The translations under genes were made by a program, and so were the position numbers. Below, one piece after another: positions 40,962-50,200 of a stretch of DNA of 64,000 nucleotides (the stretch's first letter is position 1; each line of letters begins with the position of its first letter). The stretch is taken from assembly GCF_042654245.1 (NCBI RefSeq), contig NZ_JBHSGI010000016.1, forward strand, positions 68,897 to 132,896, in the 5' to 3' direction. This DNA is from Seohaeicola_A nanhaiensis. GTDB lineage: Bacteria > Pseudomonadota > Alphaproteobacteria > Rhodobacterales > Rhodobacteraceae. Under the pieces are notes generated by a model. That model was not told the DNA's origin and ran no database searches. It worked only from the letters and a program-made list of their open reading frames with translations.

Positions 40962-42791
40962 GTGGAGTCTGTCGTCAGGAACGATTTCGTCTCGGTGGAC
41001 GGGCATGACACCCTGGCCAAGCTGTTCCGCGCGCGGGTGGCGGCGTGGGGCGACCGCGTGGCGATGCGCGAGAAGAATTTCGGCATCTGGGAGGCCTTCA
41101 CCTGGGCCGATTACGACCGCCATGCGCGGCAGGTCGCCGGCGGGCTGATGGCGCTGGGCCTGCGGCGCGGCGACGTGGTGGCGATCCTGAGCGAGGACAA
41201 CAAGGAATGGGTCTTTGCCGACATGGGCGCGCAGATCGCGGGCTGTGTCGTCAACGGTGTCTATCCGACCTATCAGGCGCCGCAGCTGAAGCACATGCTG
41301 GAGGACAGTTCCGCAAAGGTGCTGATCGTCGAGGACGAGGAGCAGCTGGACAAGTATCTGGAGGTGCGCGACGCGCTGCCCGATATCGTCAAGGTCTATG
41401 TCATCGACTGGAAGGGGCTGCGCGGGTTCCGCGACCCCAGGGTCGAGCCGATCGGGCATCTGTACGAGGCCGGAACGCAGTTCCAGAACGATCATCCGGG
41501 CGCGCTGGATCGGGCCATCGACGGCGGGAAGAACGACGATACCGTGGTTCTGATCTATACCTCGGGCACCACCGGGTCGCCCAAGGGCGCGCTGATCCCG
41601 AACCGCTATCTGCTGTATACGATGACCGCCTCGCCGGATCCGTTCCGGATCGGGCCCGAGGACGAGATCCTGACCTATCTGCCGCTGTGCCACGCGGCCG
41701 AGCGGATGGTGTCGCTGTGCATGTGCCTGGGCCATGGCACGCGGCTGAACTTTGCCGAAAGCGCCGAGACGGTGTTCCAGAACATCCGCGAGCTGTCACC
41801 CACGGTGATCTTTGCGGTGCCGCGGATCTGGGAGAAGTTCTATTCGCGGGTCGCGACGCTGATGTCCGAGGCGACCTGGCTGGGACGCGCGGGCTATGCC
41901 TGGGCGATGGGCGTGGGCACCCGCCGCGCGGAGTATCTGCTGGAGGGCCGGCCGGTTCCGCCGCTGCTGGCGGCGCAGTACCGGCTGGCGGATGTGCTGG
42001 TCTATCGCAACCTCAAGCAGCTGCTGGGGCTGGACCGGGCGCAGTTCCTGCTGTCGGGCGCGGCGCCGATTTCGGCGGATCTGCTGAAATGGTATCTGGC
42101 GCTGGGGCTGCCAGTGTCCGAGGCCTATGGCCAGACCGAGACGGGCATGACCACGATGACCTCGGTCGCGCGGCCGAGCCCCGGAACGGTGGGGCACGCG
42201 CTGCCCTCGGTCGAGGTGCGGCTGGGCGAGCAGGACGAGATCCTGGTGCGCAGCCCCAGCCTGTTCTCAGGCTATCTCAACAACCCCGAGGCGACGGCTT
42301 CGACCATCGTCGACGGCTGGGTGCGGACCGGGGATGTCGGGCAGATCGGCAATGACGGGGCGCTGCGGATCCGCGACCGGCTGAAGGACATCATCATCAC
42401 GGCGGGCGGCAAGAACGTGACGCCGAGCCTGATGGAGAACGCGCTCAAGTTCTCGCCCTATATCGCCGATGCGATCATCATCGGGGACAAGCGCAAGTAT
42501 CTGACCTGCCTGATCATGATCGATCAGGAGAATGTCGAGCATTTCGCGCAAAGCCGGGCGGTTCCTTTCACCGACTACAGGTCGCTGTGCGCCCGGCCCG
42601 AGATCGTCGAGCTGATCGAGAGCGAGGTGGCGAAGGCCAACCGCAACTTCTCGCCGGTGGAGCAGGTCAAGAAGTTCAAGCTGATCAACATCCTGCTGAC
42701 CGCGGAAGACGACGAGATGACGCCGACGATGAAACTCAAGCGCAGCTTTGTCGAGAAGAAATACGGCGCGCTGATCGACCAGATGTACTGA
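40962..42791 (+). CDS. AMP-forming long-chain-type acyl-CoA synthetase
   Basis: The 609-residue enzyme activates a carboxylic acid with ATP and CoA. Motifs are the P-loop IYTSGTTGSPKGA (about 192-204), the gate/linker region AYGQTETGMTTM, GYLNNPEAT, WVRTGDVGQI and the C-terminal TAGGKNVTPSL with a catalytic Lys near the end. It is of the FACL/LC-FACS-like type commonly found next to LIV transporters. A GTG start is used (40962). It sits between livF and two binding-protein genes. Substrate is unknown: a branched, cyclic or aromatic acid is likelier than plain fatty acid given the importer type. Confidence 0.9.
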   Translation: MESVVRNDFVSVDGHDTLAKLFRARVAAWGDRVAMREKNFGIWEAFTWADYDRHARQVAGGLMALGLRRGDVVAILSEDNKEWVFADMGAQIAGCVVNGVYPTYQAPQLKHMLEDSSAKVLIVEDEEQLDKYLEVRDALPDIVKVYVIDWKGLRGFRDPRVEPIGHLYEAGTQFQNDHPGALDRAIDGGKNDDTVVLIYTSGTTGSPKGALIPNRYLLYTMTASPDPFRIGPEDEILTYLPLCHAAERMVSLCMCLGHGTRLNFAESAETVFQNIRELSPTVIFAVPRIWEKFYSRVATLMSEATWLGRAGYAWAMGVGTRRAEYLLEGRPVPPLLAAQYRLADVLVYRNLKQLLGLDRAQFLLSGAAPISADLLKWYLALGLPVSEAYGQTETGMTTMTSVARPSPGTVGHALPSVEVRLGEQDEILVRSPSLFSGYLNNPEATASTIVDGWVRTGDVGQIGNDGALRIRDRLKDIIITAGGKNVTPSLMENALKFSPYIADAIIIGDKRKYLTCLIMIDQENVEHFAQSRAVPFTDYRSLCARPEIVELIESEVAKANRNFSPVEQVKKFKLINILLTAEDDEMTPTMKLKRSFVEKKYGALIDQMY

Positions 42792-42821
42792 CGGCCAGCC
42801 CGGCCGAACGGAGGAGGAACG

Positions 42822-43985
42822 ATGGTGAACTTGAAGGTAGCGGGACTGGCCGCGGTGGTGTCGGCCCTGGCGGGTCTGGCCACGGCCGAGGTGCGTGGCG
42901 TGAGCGATACGGAGATCCGCGTGGGGTCTGTTGGCGATCTGTCGGGGCCGCTGGCGCTGTGGGGCGTGGATGCGGCGAACGGCATGAAGCTGCGCCTCGA
43001 GGAGGCGAATGCGGCGGGCGGTGTGCACGGGCGCAAGATCACACTGCTGCTGGAGGACGGGCAGTATCAGATCCCGCTGGCGGTGCGGATGGGCCGCAAG
43101 CTGGTGGAGCGCGACGATATTTTCGCCGGTCTGCTGAACGTCGGCACGCCGCAGACGCTGGCGGTGATGGAGATCCAGGACAAGGCCAATGTGCCGAACC
43201 TGTTTCCGCTGACCGCCGCCGGGTCGGTCGTCGAGCCGCTGAATGCGCTGCATTTCTCGCAATATGTGTCCTACGAGAACCAGGCGCGCGGGGCGGTGAA
43301 GTACTTCGCTGGGCAGGGGGTGACCAAATACTGCCTGCAGACGGTTGCGTCGGATTACGGCGAGGAGGTCGTCAAGGGCGCGCTGGGTGAGATCGAGGCG
43401 CAGGGCGCGACGGTCAGCCTGCATGGCAAGCACAAGACGACCGAGGTGGACTTTGCGGGTGCCGCGACGGCGATCAAGAACGCCGATTGCGAGGTGCTGC
43501 TGATGGGGACCACGATCAAGGACACGATCACGCTGTACGCCACGCTGCGCAAGCTGGGCTGGGACAGGCCGATCGTGGCGAACATGGTTGCCTATGCGCC
43601 GCTGGTGGCGGCCGCGAGCGATGGCGTGACCGACGGGCTTTACGTGGTGACGCCACTCAAGATCGCGGATTTCGGCGATGGCGATCCCTGGCGGGCCGAT
43701 TTCGCCAAGCGGTATCAGGCGTCCTTTGGCGCCGTGCCGACGATCCAGTCGCAGCAGGGCTATGTCGCGGCCGATCTGATGGTGCGGGGGCTGGAGAACG
43801 CGGGGCCGGAGCTGACGGTCGAGACGCTGACCAAGGGGCTGGAGGCGATCACGGAATATGTCGATCCGTTCGGCGGGCCGACGCAGAGCTATTCGGCCAC
43901 CAAGCATTCGGGCGCCGACACGCTGAACCTGGCGCAGAGCAAGGCGGGCGGCTGGGTCATCGTTCAGGAGAACCTGCCCTACTGA
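42822..43985 (+). CDS. LIV-type ABC substrate-binding protein (copy 1)
   Basis: The 387-residue periplasmic binding protein has a signal peptide (cleavage after GLATA, about residue 22) and the LivK/Peripla_BP_6 fold, with VGDLSGPLALWG and EANAAGGVHGRKI in lobe 1. It captures the substrate for LivHMGF. It is closely related to the next gene along its whole length. The start ATG at 42822 has a strong GGAGGA upstream. It is 30 bp after the acyl-CoA synthetase. Confidence 0.9.
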   Translation: MVNLKVAGLAAVVSALAGLATAEVRGVSDTEIRVGSVGDLSGPLALWGVDAANGMKLRLEEANAAGGVHGRKITLLLEDGQYQIPLAVRMGRKLVERDDIFAGLLNVGTPQTLAVMEIQDKANVPNLFPLTAAGSVVEPLNALHFSQYVSYENQARGAVKYFAGQGVTKYCLQTVASDYGEEVVKGALGEIEAQGATVSLHGKHKTTEVDFAGAATAIKNADCEVLLMGTTIKDTITLYATLRKLGWDRPIVANMVAYAPLVAAASDGVTDGLYVVTPLKIADFGDGDPWRADFAKRYQASFGAVPTIQSQQGYVAADLMVRGLENAGPELTVETLTKGLEAITEYVDPFGGPTQSYSATKHSGADTLNLAQSKAGGWVIVQENLPY

Positions 43986-44048
43986 GGGCGGGCGGAGATG
44001 CCGGTGGCCGGCACGGGCCGGCCACCATCACAGAGGAGGAGAATTCGG

Positions 44049-45209
44049 ATGAAACGACTGTTTCCGCTTGTGGCGGCCTGCATCGCCTCGGCCAGCCTGG
44101 CCTGGGCCGATCCGCAGGGCGTGAGTGACGACACCATCGTGCTGGGCTCGCTTGGCGACCTGTCGGGGCCGCTGGCGCTGGGCGGCGTGCCGAGCGTCGA
44201 TGGCATGAGGCTGCGCTTTGACGCGGCGAATGCGGCGGGCGGGGTCCACGGCCGCAAGATCGACCTGCGGGTCGAGGACATGAAATACGACCTCACCCAG
44301 GCGGTGCGGGCGGCCAACAAGCTGGTGCAGCGCGACCGGGTGTTTGCGCTGATCGGCACCATCGGCACGCCGCCCTCGATGGCGGCGATGCAGATCCTGG
44401 ACAAGGCCGGGATCCCGCATCTGTTCCCGGTGACCGGGGCGAGCATTGCGGCCGAGCCGCTGCACCCGCTGCATTATTCGCTGTATCTCGACTATCAGGA
44501 TCAGGCTTCGGGCGCGGTGAAGTATTTCGTCGAGCATGAGGGCGTGAAGAAGCTGTGCCTGCAGGCGGCGTCGAACGATTACGGGCAGGAGGTTGTCACC
44601 GGCGTCGAACAGGCGGCCGCGGCCTTGGGGGCCGAGATCGTGCTGCGCGGGTCGCACAAGGTGACCGAGACCGACTTTGCCGGTGCGGCGACCGCGATCA
44701 AGAATTCGGACTGCGATCTGCTGGTGCTGGGGACGACGATCAAGGACACCATCGCGGTCTATGCCACCTTGCGCAAGCTGGGCTGGGACAAGCCGGTGGT
44801 GGGCAACATGGTGCCCTATCTGCCGCTGGTGGCCGAGGCGGGCGATGGCGTGACCGAGGGGTTGTATCTGGTCACCCCCTACAAGATCGCCGATTTCACC
44901 GATGGCGATCCGTTCCGCAGCAAGTTCGTCGAGGACTATCGCGCGGCCTACGGGCGCGAGCCGAACGTCTATGCCCAGAACGGCTGGATTGCGGCCGAAC
45001 TGACGCTTCAGGCGCTGGAGGCCGCGGGGCGCGATCTGACGGTGGAGAGCTTCGTGAAGGGGATCGAGCAGATTTCGCAGTATGACGATCCGTTCGACGG
45101 GCCGGATTTCAGTTTCTCGGAGACCAAGCATTCGGGCGGGACGGCGCTGGTTCTGGTGCAGTCGCAGGGCAAGGCCTGGACGGTTCTGCAGGAGAACCTG
45201 CCGTATTGA
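44049..45209 (+). CDS. LIV-type ABC substrate-binding protein (copy 2)
   Basis: The 386-residue paralogue of the preceding gene has signal peptide MKRLFPLVAACIASASLAWA and the same motifs (LGDLSGPLALGG, NAAGGVHGRKID, DFAGAATAIKNSDC). Both end in a similar PY tail. Two binding proteins for one transporter suggest different but related substrates, or recent duplication. The start ATG at 44049 follows AGGAGGAGAA; an earlier frame start at 43998 is not used. Confidence 0.9.
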   Translation: MKRLFPLVAACIASASLAWADPQGVSDDTIVLGSLGDLSGPLALGGVPSVDGMRLRFDAANAAGGVHGRKIDLRVEDMKYDLTQAVRAANKLVQRDRVFALIGTIGTPPSMAAMQILDKAGIPHLFPVTGASIAAEPLHPLHYSLYLDYQDQASGAVKYFVEHEGVKKLCLQAASNDYGQEVVTGVEQAAAALGAEIVLRGSHKVTETDFAGAATAIKNSDCDLLVLGTTIKDTIAVYATLRKLGWDKPVVGNMVPYLPLVAEAGDGVTEGLYLVTPYKIADFTDGDPFRSKFVEDYRAAYGREPNVYAQNGWIAAELTLQALEAAGRDLTVESFVKGIEQISQYDDPFDGPDFSFSETKHSGGTALVLVQSQGKAWTVLQENLPY

Positions 45210-45267
45210 GCGAAGGTTGCGCGGCGCGGGATGGATCCGCGCCGCGACGGGGCTGGGAGGACAGGAC

Positions 45268-46065
45268 ATGACGGCCGACATCACCCGCGCGGAGGGGATT
45301 GCGACGCTGACGCTGCAGACGTCGCACGCGATGAACAGTTGCAGCATGAGCGACTTCGGCGCGCTGCGCGATCGTTTCCTCGAGCTGGGCGCGGACCCGG
45401 AGGTTCATGCGGTGATCCTGACGGGGTCGGGCCGGGCCTTCTGTGTCGGCGCCGCGCTGGACACGTTTCTGGGCGAGGGGGGCCTGTCCGGGGCGCCGGA
45501 GCGGCTGCGCGAGGGGTTCGACACCTGTCTCAACCCGCTGCTGCGGGCGATGGTGGACCTGCCGAAACCGCTGGTCATCGCGATCAACGGGACGGTTGCG
45601 GGCGGCGGCATGGGGCTGGCGCTGCTGGGGGATCTGGTGATCGCCTCGGAGGAGGCGCGGTTTCACTGTGCCTTCGTGCGGATGCTGGGGATCGTGCCCG
45701 ATGCGGGCGTGTCCTGGCTGCTGCCGAACCTGATGGGCCGCAACCGGGCGCTGCCACTGGCGCTGCTGGGCGAGAGCCTGAGCGCGCGCGAGGCGGTGGA
45801 GGCCGGGCTGATCTGGCGCGCGGTGCCGGGGGCGGAACTGATGGGCGAGGCCGAGAGCTATGCCCGACGGCTGAGCAAGGCGCCACCCGAGGCGCTGCGC
45901 ATGACGCGGCAGCTGTTCACCGACGCGCTGTCGACCCGGTTCGGCGATCTGATCGATCGCGAGCGGGACGCCAATGTCGCGCTGTGCGCCCGGCCCGAAC
46001 TGGAAGAGGGCGTGCGCGCCTTCCTGGAAAAACGCGCGCCCGACTTCCGCGCCAAGGCCGGCTGA
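45268..46065 (+). CDS. enoyl-CoA hydratase/isomerase family protein (first)
   Basis: The 265-residue crotonase-fold protein has the oxyanion-hole segments SGRAFCVGAALD and INGTVAGGGMGLALLGDLVIAS. The catalytic-Glu region reads FVRMLGIVPDAGVSWLLPNLMG, where one of the two glutamates of classical hydratases is replaced, so it could be an isomerase or a specialised hydratase. It lies between the binding proteins and the acyl-CoA dehydrogenase gene and should act on the imported acyl chain as its CoA ester. Confidence 0.88.
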   Translation: MTADITRAEGIATLTLQTSHAMNSCSMSDFGALRDRFLELGADPEVHAVILTGSGRAFCVGAALDTFLGEGGLSGAPERLREGFDTCLNPLLRAMVDLPKPLVIAINGTVAGGGMGLALLGDLVIASEEARFHCAFVRMLGIVPDAGVSWLLPNLMGRNRALPLALLGESLSAREAVEAGLIWRAVPGAELMGEAESYARRLSKAPPEALRMTRQLFTDALSTRFGDLIDRERDANVALCARPELEEGVRAFLEKRAPDFRAKAG

Positions 46066-46083
46066 GCCGAAAGGACCAAATCC

Positions 46084-47238
46084 ATGTTCGATTATCGCTT
46101 TTCCTGGATGGACGAGGAGCTGGGGATGCTCTCGGACGCGATGCGCAGCTTTGTCGCCGCCGAGATGACGCCGCATGAGCCGCGCTGGATGGCGCAGGGG
46201 CATGTGGACCGCGACTTCTGGTACAAGGCCGGCGAGGTCGGGATGCTGTGCGCCTCGATCCCCGAGGAATATGGCGGGCATGGCGGCGATTTCCGGCATG
46301 AGGCGGTGATCTGCTATGAGCAGTATCTGGGGCGCGGGCATTCGAGTTTCGGCAATTCGGTGCATTCGCAGATCTGCGCGGGCTACATCCTGGACCACGG
46401 CACGGAAGAGCAGAAGCGGCGGTGGCTGCCGAAGATGGCGACCGGCGAGATGGTCTGCGCCATCGCCATGACCGAACCGGGGGCGGGGTCGGACCTTCAG
46501 GCGATCCGGACCACGGCGCGGATGGAGGGCAACGACTATGTGGTGAACGGGTCCAAGCTCTATATCACCAATGGCCAGCAGGCGGATCTGATCCTGGTGG
46601 TGACCAAGACCGATCCGGCGGCCGGGGCGCGGGGGGTGTCGATCCTGGGCGTCGAGACCGCGAATTGCCCGGGGTTCAGGCGGGGACGCAACCTCGACAA
46701 GCTGGGGATGAAGGGCCAGGACACGTCGGAGCTGTTCTTCGACAACGTGCGGGTGCCGCCCGAGAACCTGCTCGGCGGCGCCGAGGGGCAGGGGTTTGGC
46801 CAGCTGATGACCAACCTGCCGCAGGAACGGCTGGTGATCGGCCTGATCGGCTGTGCGACGATGCGCCGGGCGTTGGCGGACACGGTGGCCTTTGCCTCGG
46901 ACCGGCCGCTGTTCGGCAAGCGGCTGATCGACATGCAGAACACCCGGTTCAAACTGGCCGAGGTGCGCACGATTGCCGAGGTCGCCCATGTCTTTGTCGA
47001 CCAATGCGTCGCGCGTCACCTTGCGGGAGAGCTGGACACGACGACGGCGGCGATGCTGAAATGGTGGGTGGCCGAGCAGGCCTTTGGCGTGACGAACACC
47101 TGTCTTCAGCTGCATGGCGGGGCGGGATACATGACGGAATACAATATTTCCAACATGTTCTCGGAATCCCGGCTGTATCAGATCGCGGGTGGGTCGACCG
47201 AGACGATGAAGGATCTGATCGCGCGGACCCTGGCCTGA
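46084..47238 (+). CDS. acyl-CoA dehydrogenase
   Basis: The 384-residue flavoprotein oxidises acyl-CoA to enoyl-CoA and passes electrons to ETF. Motifs are CAIAMTEPGAGSDLQAI, KLYITNGQQADLILVV, GMKGQDTSELFFDNVRVP and the C-terminal CLQLHGGAGYMTEYNIS with the FAD contact GGSTETMKDLI. The catalytic Glu is likely in the YMTEYN region or at the more upstream alternative site of long/branched-chain enzymes. It follows the hydratase by 18 bp and ends the first half of the locus. Confidence 0.92.
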   Translation: MFDYRFSWMDEELGMLSDAMRSFVAAEMTPHEPRWMAQGHVDRDFWYKAGEVGMLCASIPEEYGGHGGDFRHEAVICYEQYLGRGHSSFGNSVHSQICAGYILDHGTEEQKRRWLPKMATGEMVCAIAMTEPGAGSDLQAIRTTARMEGNDYVVNGSKLYITNGQQADLILVVTKTDPAAGARGVSILGVETANCPGFRRGRNLDKLGMKGQDTSELFFDNVRVPPENLLGGAEGQGFGQLMTNLPQERLVIGLIGCATMRRALADTVAFASDRPLFGKRLIDMQNTRFKLAEVRTIAEVAHVFVDQCVARHLAGELDTTTAAMLKWWVAEQAFGVTNTCLQLHGGAGYMTEYNISNMFSESRLYQIAGGSTETMKDLIARTLA

Positions 47239-47276
47239 TGGCGCGGGCCTGCGGCCGCTTGCGGGTTTCAACCGGT

Positions 47277-47304
47277 GGTTATAGATTGCTCTGGCTGGTT
47301 ACAT
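47277..47304. promoter_or_regulatory. GGTTAYA repeats before tetR, candidate TetR operator
   Basis: GGTTATA (47277-47283) and GGTTACAT (47297-47304) are spaced by 20 bases, two helical turns. GGTTACAT is identical to the arm of the 13-bp inverted repeat before livH. Its position 53 bp before the tetR start fits autoregulation. The element is short and not symmetric here. Confidence 0.4.
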
Positions 47305-47356
47305 ATGGTCCCGCCCCCCGGCGGCGATGGGGCTTCGGGTCCGGGAGTCTGAGCGC

Positions 47357-47971
47357 ATGAACAAACCCAAATGGTCGCACGCCTTCGAGTCAAAGGATGA
47401 CCGGCGCAAGAAGAAGCGGATGGCGGTGCTGCGGGCGGGGGCGTGGCTGTTCAACGAGCGCGGGTTCGACCGGACGACGCTGGATGACATCGCCGAGGCG
47501 CTGAACGTCACCAAGCGGACGCTGTATTACTACGTCAAGAGCAAGGACGAGATCCTGGTGCAGTGCAACCTGCGCGGGGTCGAGATGATGCGCGAGCTGG
47601 TGGAGTCGTCGCAGGACAAGAGCCTGCCGGCGCTGAAGCGGATCGAGGCGCTGTTGCATGGGTATTTCGATTTTCTGAGCGACGACATGGGGCTGTGCGT
47701 GGTGCTGTCGACCGATGTGCCGCTGGCCCCGAAGGAGCGCGAGACCGTCTTCAGCGAACGGCGCAAGATCGATCATGCGATGCGCAACATGATCCGCGAC
47801 GGGATCGAGGACGGCACGATACGGCCCTGTGACCCCAAGCTGACCTCGGCGGCGATCTTCGGGGCGCTGAACTGGGTGCCCTACTGGAACCGGGGGCCGC
47901 ATGCGGTGCCGGTCGAGACCGTTGCGGCGGCGCATATCGAGTTTATCCTGCAGGGGCTGAGGGCCGGCTGA
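47357..47971 (+). CDS. TetR-family transcriptional regulator
   Basis: The 204-residue protein has an N-terminal helix-turn-helix (about 20-65, FDRTTLDDIAEALNVTKRTLYYYVKSK in pieces) and a C-terminal ligand-binding region with a TetR_C-like pattern. It lies in the middle of the catabolic locus, 118 bp after the acyl-CoA dehydrogenase gene. It probably represses the locus until an acyl-CoA ligand is present, which is usual for TetR proteins in such clusters; this is inference. The start ATG at 47357 gives MNKPKWSHAFES. Confidence 0.9.
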   Translation: MNKPKWSHAFESKDDRRKKKRMAVLRAGAWLFNERGFDRTTLDDIAEALNVTKRTLYYYVKSKDEILVQCNLRGVEMMRELVESSQDKSLPALKRIEALLHGYFDFLSDDMGLCVVLSTDVPLAPKERETVFSERRKIDHAMRNMIRDGIEDGTIRPCDPKLTSAAIFGALNWVPYWNRGPHAVPVETVAAAHIEFILQGLRAG

Positions 47972-48014
47972 GACCTGCCCGCGATCCCCTGCCAAGCAGC
48001 GACAGGAGGATCGC

Positions 48015-48857
48015 ATGTCGTCGGACAGCCCCATTCTTTACGAAACGCCCGAGCCGGGGATCGCCCGGATTGTCCTGAACCGCCCGGCGGCGCGCAATGC
48101 GCAGGACACGCGGATGTTGTATGCGCTGAACGATGCCTTCGACCGGGCGGTGGCGGAGGATGGGGTGAAGGTGATCATCCTTGCCTCGACCGGGCCGCAT
48201 TTTTCGGCCGGGCACGACCTGCGCGAGGCCGATCCCTTTGGCAATATGGCGGGCGAACGCCCGGTCGGCACCTGGGGCGGGCTGGGGTCGCAGGCCTCGG
48301 AACGGCGCTATGCGCGCGAGATGGAGATCTATCTGGGCCTGTCGGAGCGCTGGCGCAACCTGTCAAAGCCGACCATCGCGCAGGTGCAGGGCAAGTGCAT
48401 CGCGGGCGGGCTGATGCTGGCCTGGCCCTGCGATATCATCGTTGCGAGCGAGGATGCCGAGTTTCTGGACAATACCCTGACCATGGGTGCCATGGGGGTG
48501 GAGTTCTTTGTCCACCCCTGGGAGATGGGCGCGCGCAAGGCCAAGGAGCATCTGTTCACCGCCGAGCCGATCAGCGCGCAGGAGGCGCTGGCGATCGGCA
48601 TGGTCAACAAGGTCGTGCCGCGTGACGCGCTGGCGGAGGCGACGCTGGAGATGGCCCGCAAGATCGCGCGGATGCCGATGCTGGCGCTGAAGCTGGCCAA
48701 GGAGGCGGTGAACAACGCGCAGGACGCGCAGGGCCGGGTGCAGGCGATGCGCACGGCCTTTGCGCTGCACCAGCTGACCCATGCGCAGAACGAACAGGTG
48801 TTCGGGATGCTGGTCGACCCGACGCTGATGAAGCCGGCCTTCACCGAAAAGCTCTAG
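48015..48857 (+). CDS. enoyl-CoA hydratase/isomerase family protein (second)
   Basis: The 280-residue crotonase-family protein has GPHFSAGHDLREADP and the oxyanion-hole segment GKCIAGGLMLAWPCDIIVAS, but the usual glutamates after these are replaced (EDAEFLDNTLTMGAMGVEFFVHPWEMGARKAKEHL in pieces). It resembles a group annotated as enoyl-CoA hydratases or cyclohexenyl/ring-type hydratases. It begins 43 bp after tetR with an AGGAGGA site. Its reaction may be on an unusual acyl-CoA; classical hydratase activity is not assured. Confidence 0.85.
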   Translation: MSSDSPILYETPEPGIARIVLNRPAARNAQDTRMLYALNDAFDRAVAEDGVKVIILASTGPHFSAGHDLREADPFGNMAGERPVGTWGGLGSQASERRYAREMEIYLGLSERWRNLSKPTIAQVQGKCIAGGLMLAWPCDIIVASEDAEFLDNTLTMGAMGVEFFVHPWEMGARKAKEHLFTAEPISAQEALAIGMVNKVVPRDALAEATLEMARKIARMPMLALKLAKEAVNNAQDAQGRVQAMRTAFALHQLTHAQNEQVFGMLVDPTLMKPAFTEKL

Positions 48858-48865
48858 CGCCGGGG

Positions 48866-48945
48866 CAAATTTTCACTCATCGGTGACTTTTATCCTTGAC
48901 CGGACACTTAACGGTGATCAAGGTAACGCATGAGTGTAAATTTTG
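48866..48945. promoter_or_regulatory. promoter region with nested inverted repeats before the thiolase operon
   Basis: CAAATTTTCACTCAT (48866-48880) and ATGAGTGTAAATTTTG (48930-48945) form a near-perfect long inverted repeat around 49 bases. Inside it, CTTGACCG (48895-48902) and CGGTGATCAAG (48912-48922) form a weaker dyad, and CGGTGA occurs twice (48881, 48912). The block lies between the second hydratase and the thiolase and is AT-richer than its surroundings. It likely holds the promoter and operator for genes 49005-51903. Confidence 0.5.
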
Positions 48946-49004
48946 CGGCCTGCCGGCGTCCCTGCGCGGCCTGGCGTGCGGGTGGAAGTCGAGGAGGAGG
49001 AGAC

Positions 49005-50189
49005 ATGTCTGAGAAGGTGATCGTCGCCGGTGTCGGCATGACGAAGTTCGCCAAGCCGGGGCAGAACGCGCCCTATCCCGAGATGGGGGCGGAGGCGGTG
49101 CGCGCGGCGCTGGCGGATGCGGGGCTGGACTACAGCGACGTGCAGCAGGCCTATGCAGGCTATGTCTATGGCGACAGCACCTGCGGGCAGAACGTGCTGT
49201 ACAAGGTGGGGATGACCGGCATTCCGGTTGTCAACGTCAACAACAACTGTTCGACGGGGTCCACCGCGCTGTATCTCGCGCGGCAGGCGGTCGAGGCCGG
49301 GATCGTCGATTGCGCCCTGGCGGTGGGGTTCGAACAGATGCGCCCCGGTGCGCTTGGCGATGTCTGGACCGACCGCCCCAGCCCGTTTGCCGATTTCGAT
49401 GCCGAGACCGATGCGCTGGTGGGGCATGGCGAGGTGCCCTTGGCGCTGCGCTATTTCGGGGGCGCGGGCAAGTCGCATATGGAGAAACACGGCACCACGC
49501 TGGAGGATTTCGCGCGCATCCGCGCCAAGGCCTCGCGTCATGCGGTGAACAATCCGCTGGCGCTGTTCCGCACCGAGATCACGCCCGAGGAGGTGCTGGC
49601 CTCTCCGGTGATGTGGGACGGGGTGATGACGCGGCTGATGGCCTGCCCGCCGACCTGCGGCGCGGCCGCCGCGCTGCTGGTCAGCCCGCGCTTTGCGAAG
49701 GCGCATGGGATCGACGCGACGGTGCGGATTGCCGGGCAGGCGATGACGACCGACACCCGTTCGACCTTCGATGCGCACGACATGATGCAGGTGGTCGGTT
49801 ATGACATGACGGCCGCGGCCGCGCGCAGCGTCTATGAGGCGACCGGGATCGGAGCCGAGGACGTGGACGTGGTCGAGCTGCACGACTGTTTCGCCCAGAA
49901 CGAGCTGATCACCTACGAGGGGCTGGGGCTGTGCCCTGAAGGCGGCGCGCAGAAGTTCATCGCGGAGGGCGACAATACCTATGGCGGGCGGTATGTGACC
50001 AACCCCTCGGGCGGGCTTTTGTCCAAGGGCCACCCGCTGGGCGCGACCGGGCTGGCGCAGTGCTATGAGCTGACGCGGCAGCTGCGCGGAACTGCCGGGC
50101 CGACGCAGGTCGAGGGCGCGCGCATCGCGTTGCAGCACAACCTGGGGCTGGGCGGCGCCTGTGTCGTGACCATGTATCAGGCCGGCTGA
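49005..50189 (+). CDS. SCP-x-type thiolase
   Basis: The 394-residue thiolase cleaves a beta-ketoacyl-CoA with CoA, or condenses. It has catalytic Cys82 in VNNNCSTGSTAL, HDCFAQNE, and the C-terminal GHPLGATG. It belongs to the lipid-transfer-protein/SCP-x branch that often works on branched or ring-bearing acyl chains, and it lacks a fused sterol-carrier domain. The ATG at 49005 follows GGAGGAGGAG. It starts a second operon with the MaoC pair and an SDR, which together supply hydration, oxidation and cleavage. Confidence 0.92.
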   Translation: MSEKVIVAGVGMTKFAKPGQNAPYPEMGAEAVRAALADAGLDYSDVQQAYAGYVYGDSTCGQNVLYKVGMTGIPVVNVNNNCSTGSTALYLARQAVEAGIVDCALAVGFEQMRPGALGDVWTDRPSPFADFDAETDALVGHGEVPLALRYFGGAGKSHMEKHGTTLEDFARIRAKASRHAVNNPLALFRTEITPEEVLASPVMWDGVMTRLMACPPTCGAAAALLVSPRFAKAHGIDATVRIAGQAMTTDTRSTFDAHDMMQVVGYDMTAAAARSVYEATGIGAEDVDVVELHDCFAQNELITYEGLGLCPEGGAQKFIAEGDNTYGGRYVTNPSGGLLSKGHPLGATGLAQCYELTRQLRGTAGPTQVEGARIALQHNLGLGGACVVTMYQAG

Positions 50190-50200
50190 GAGACAGGCAC

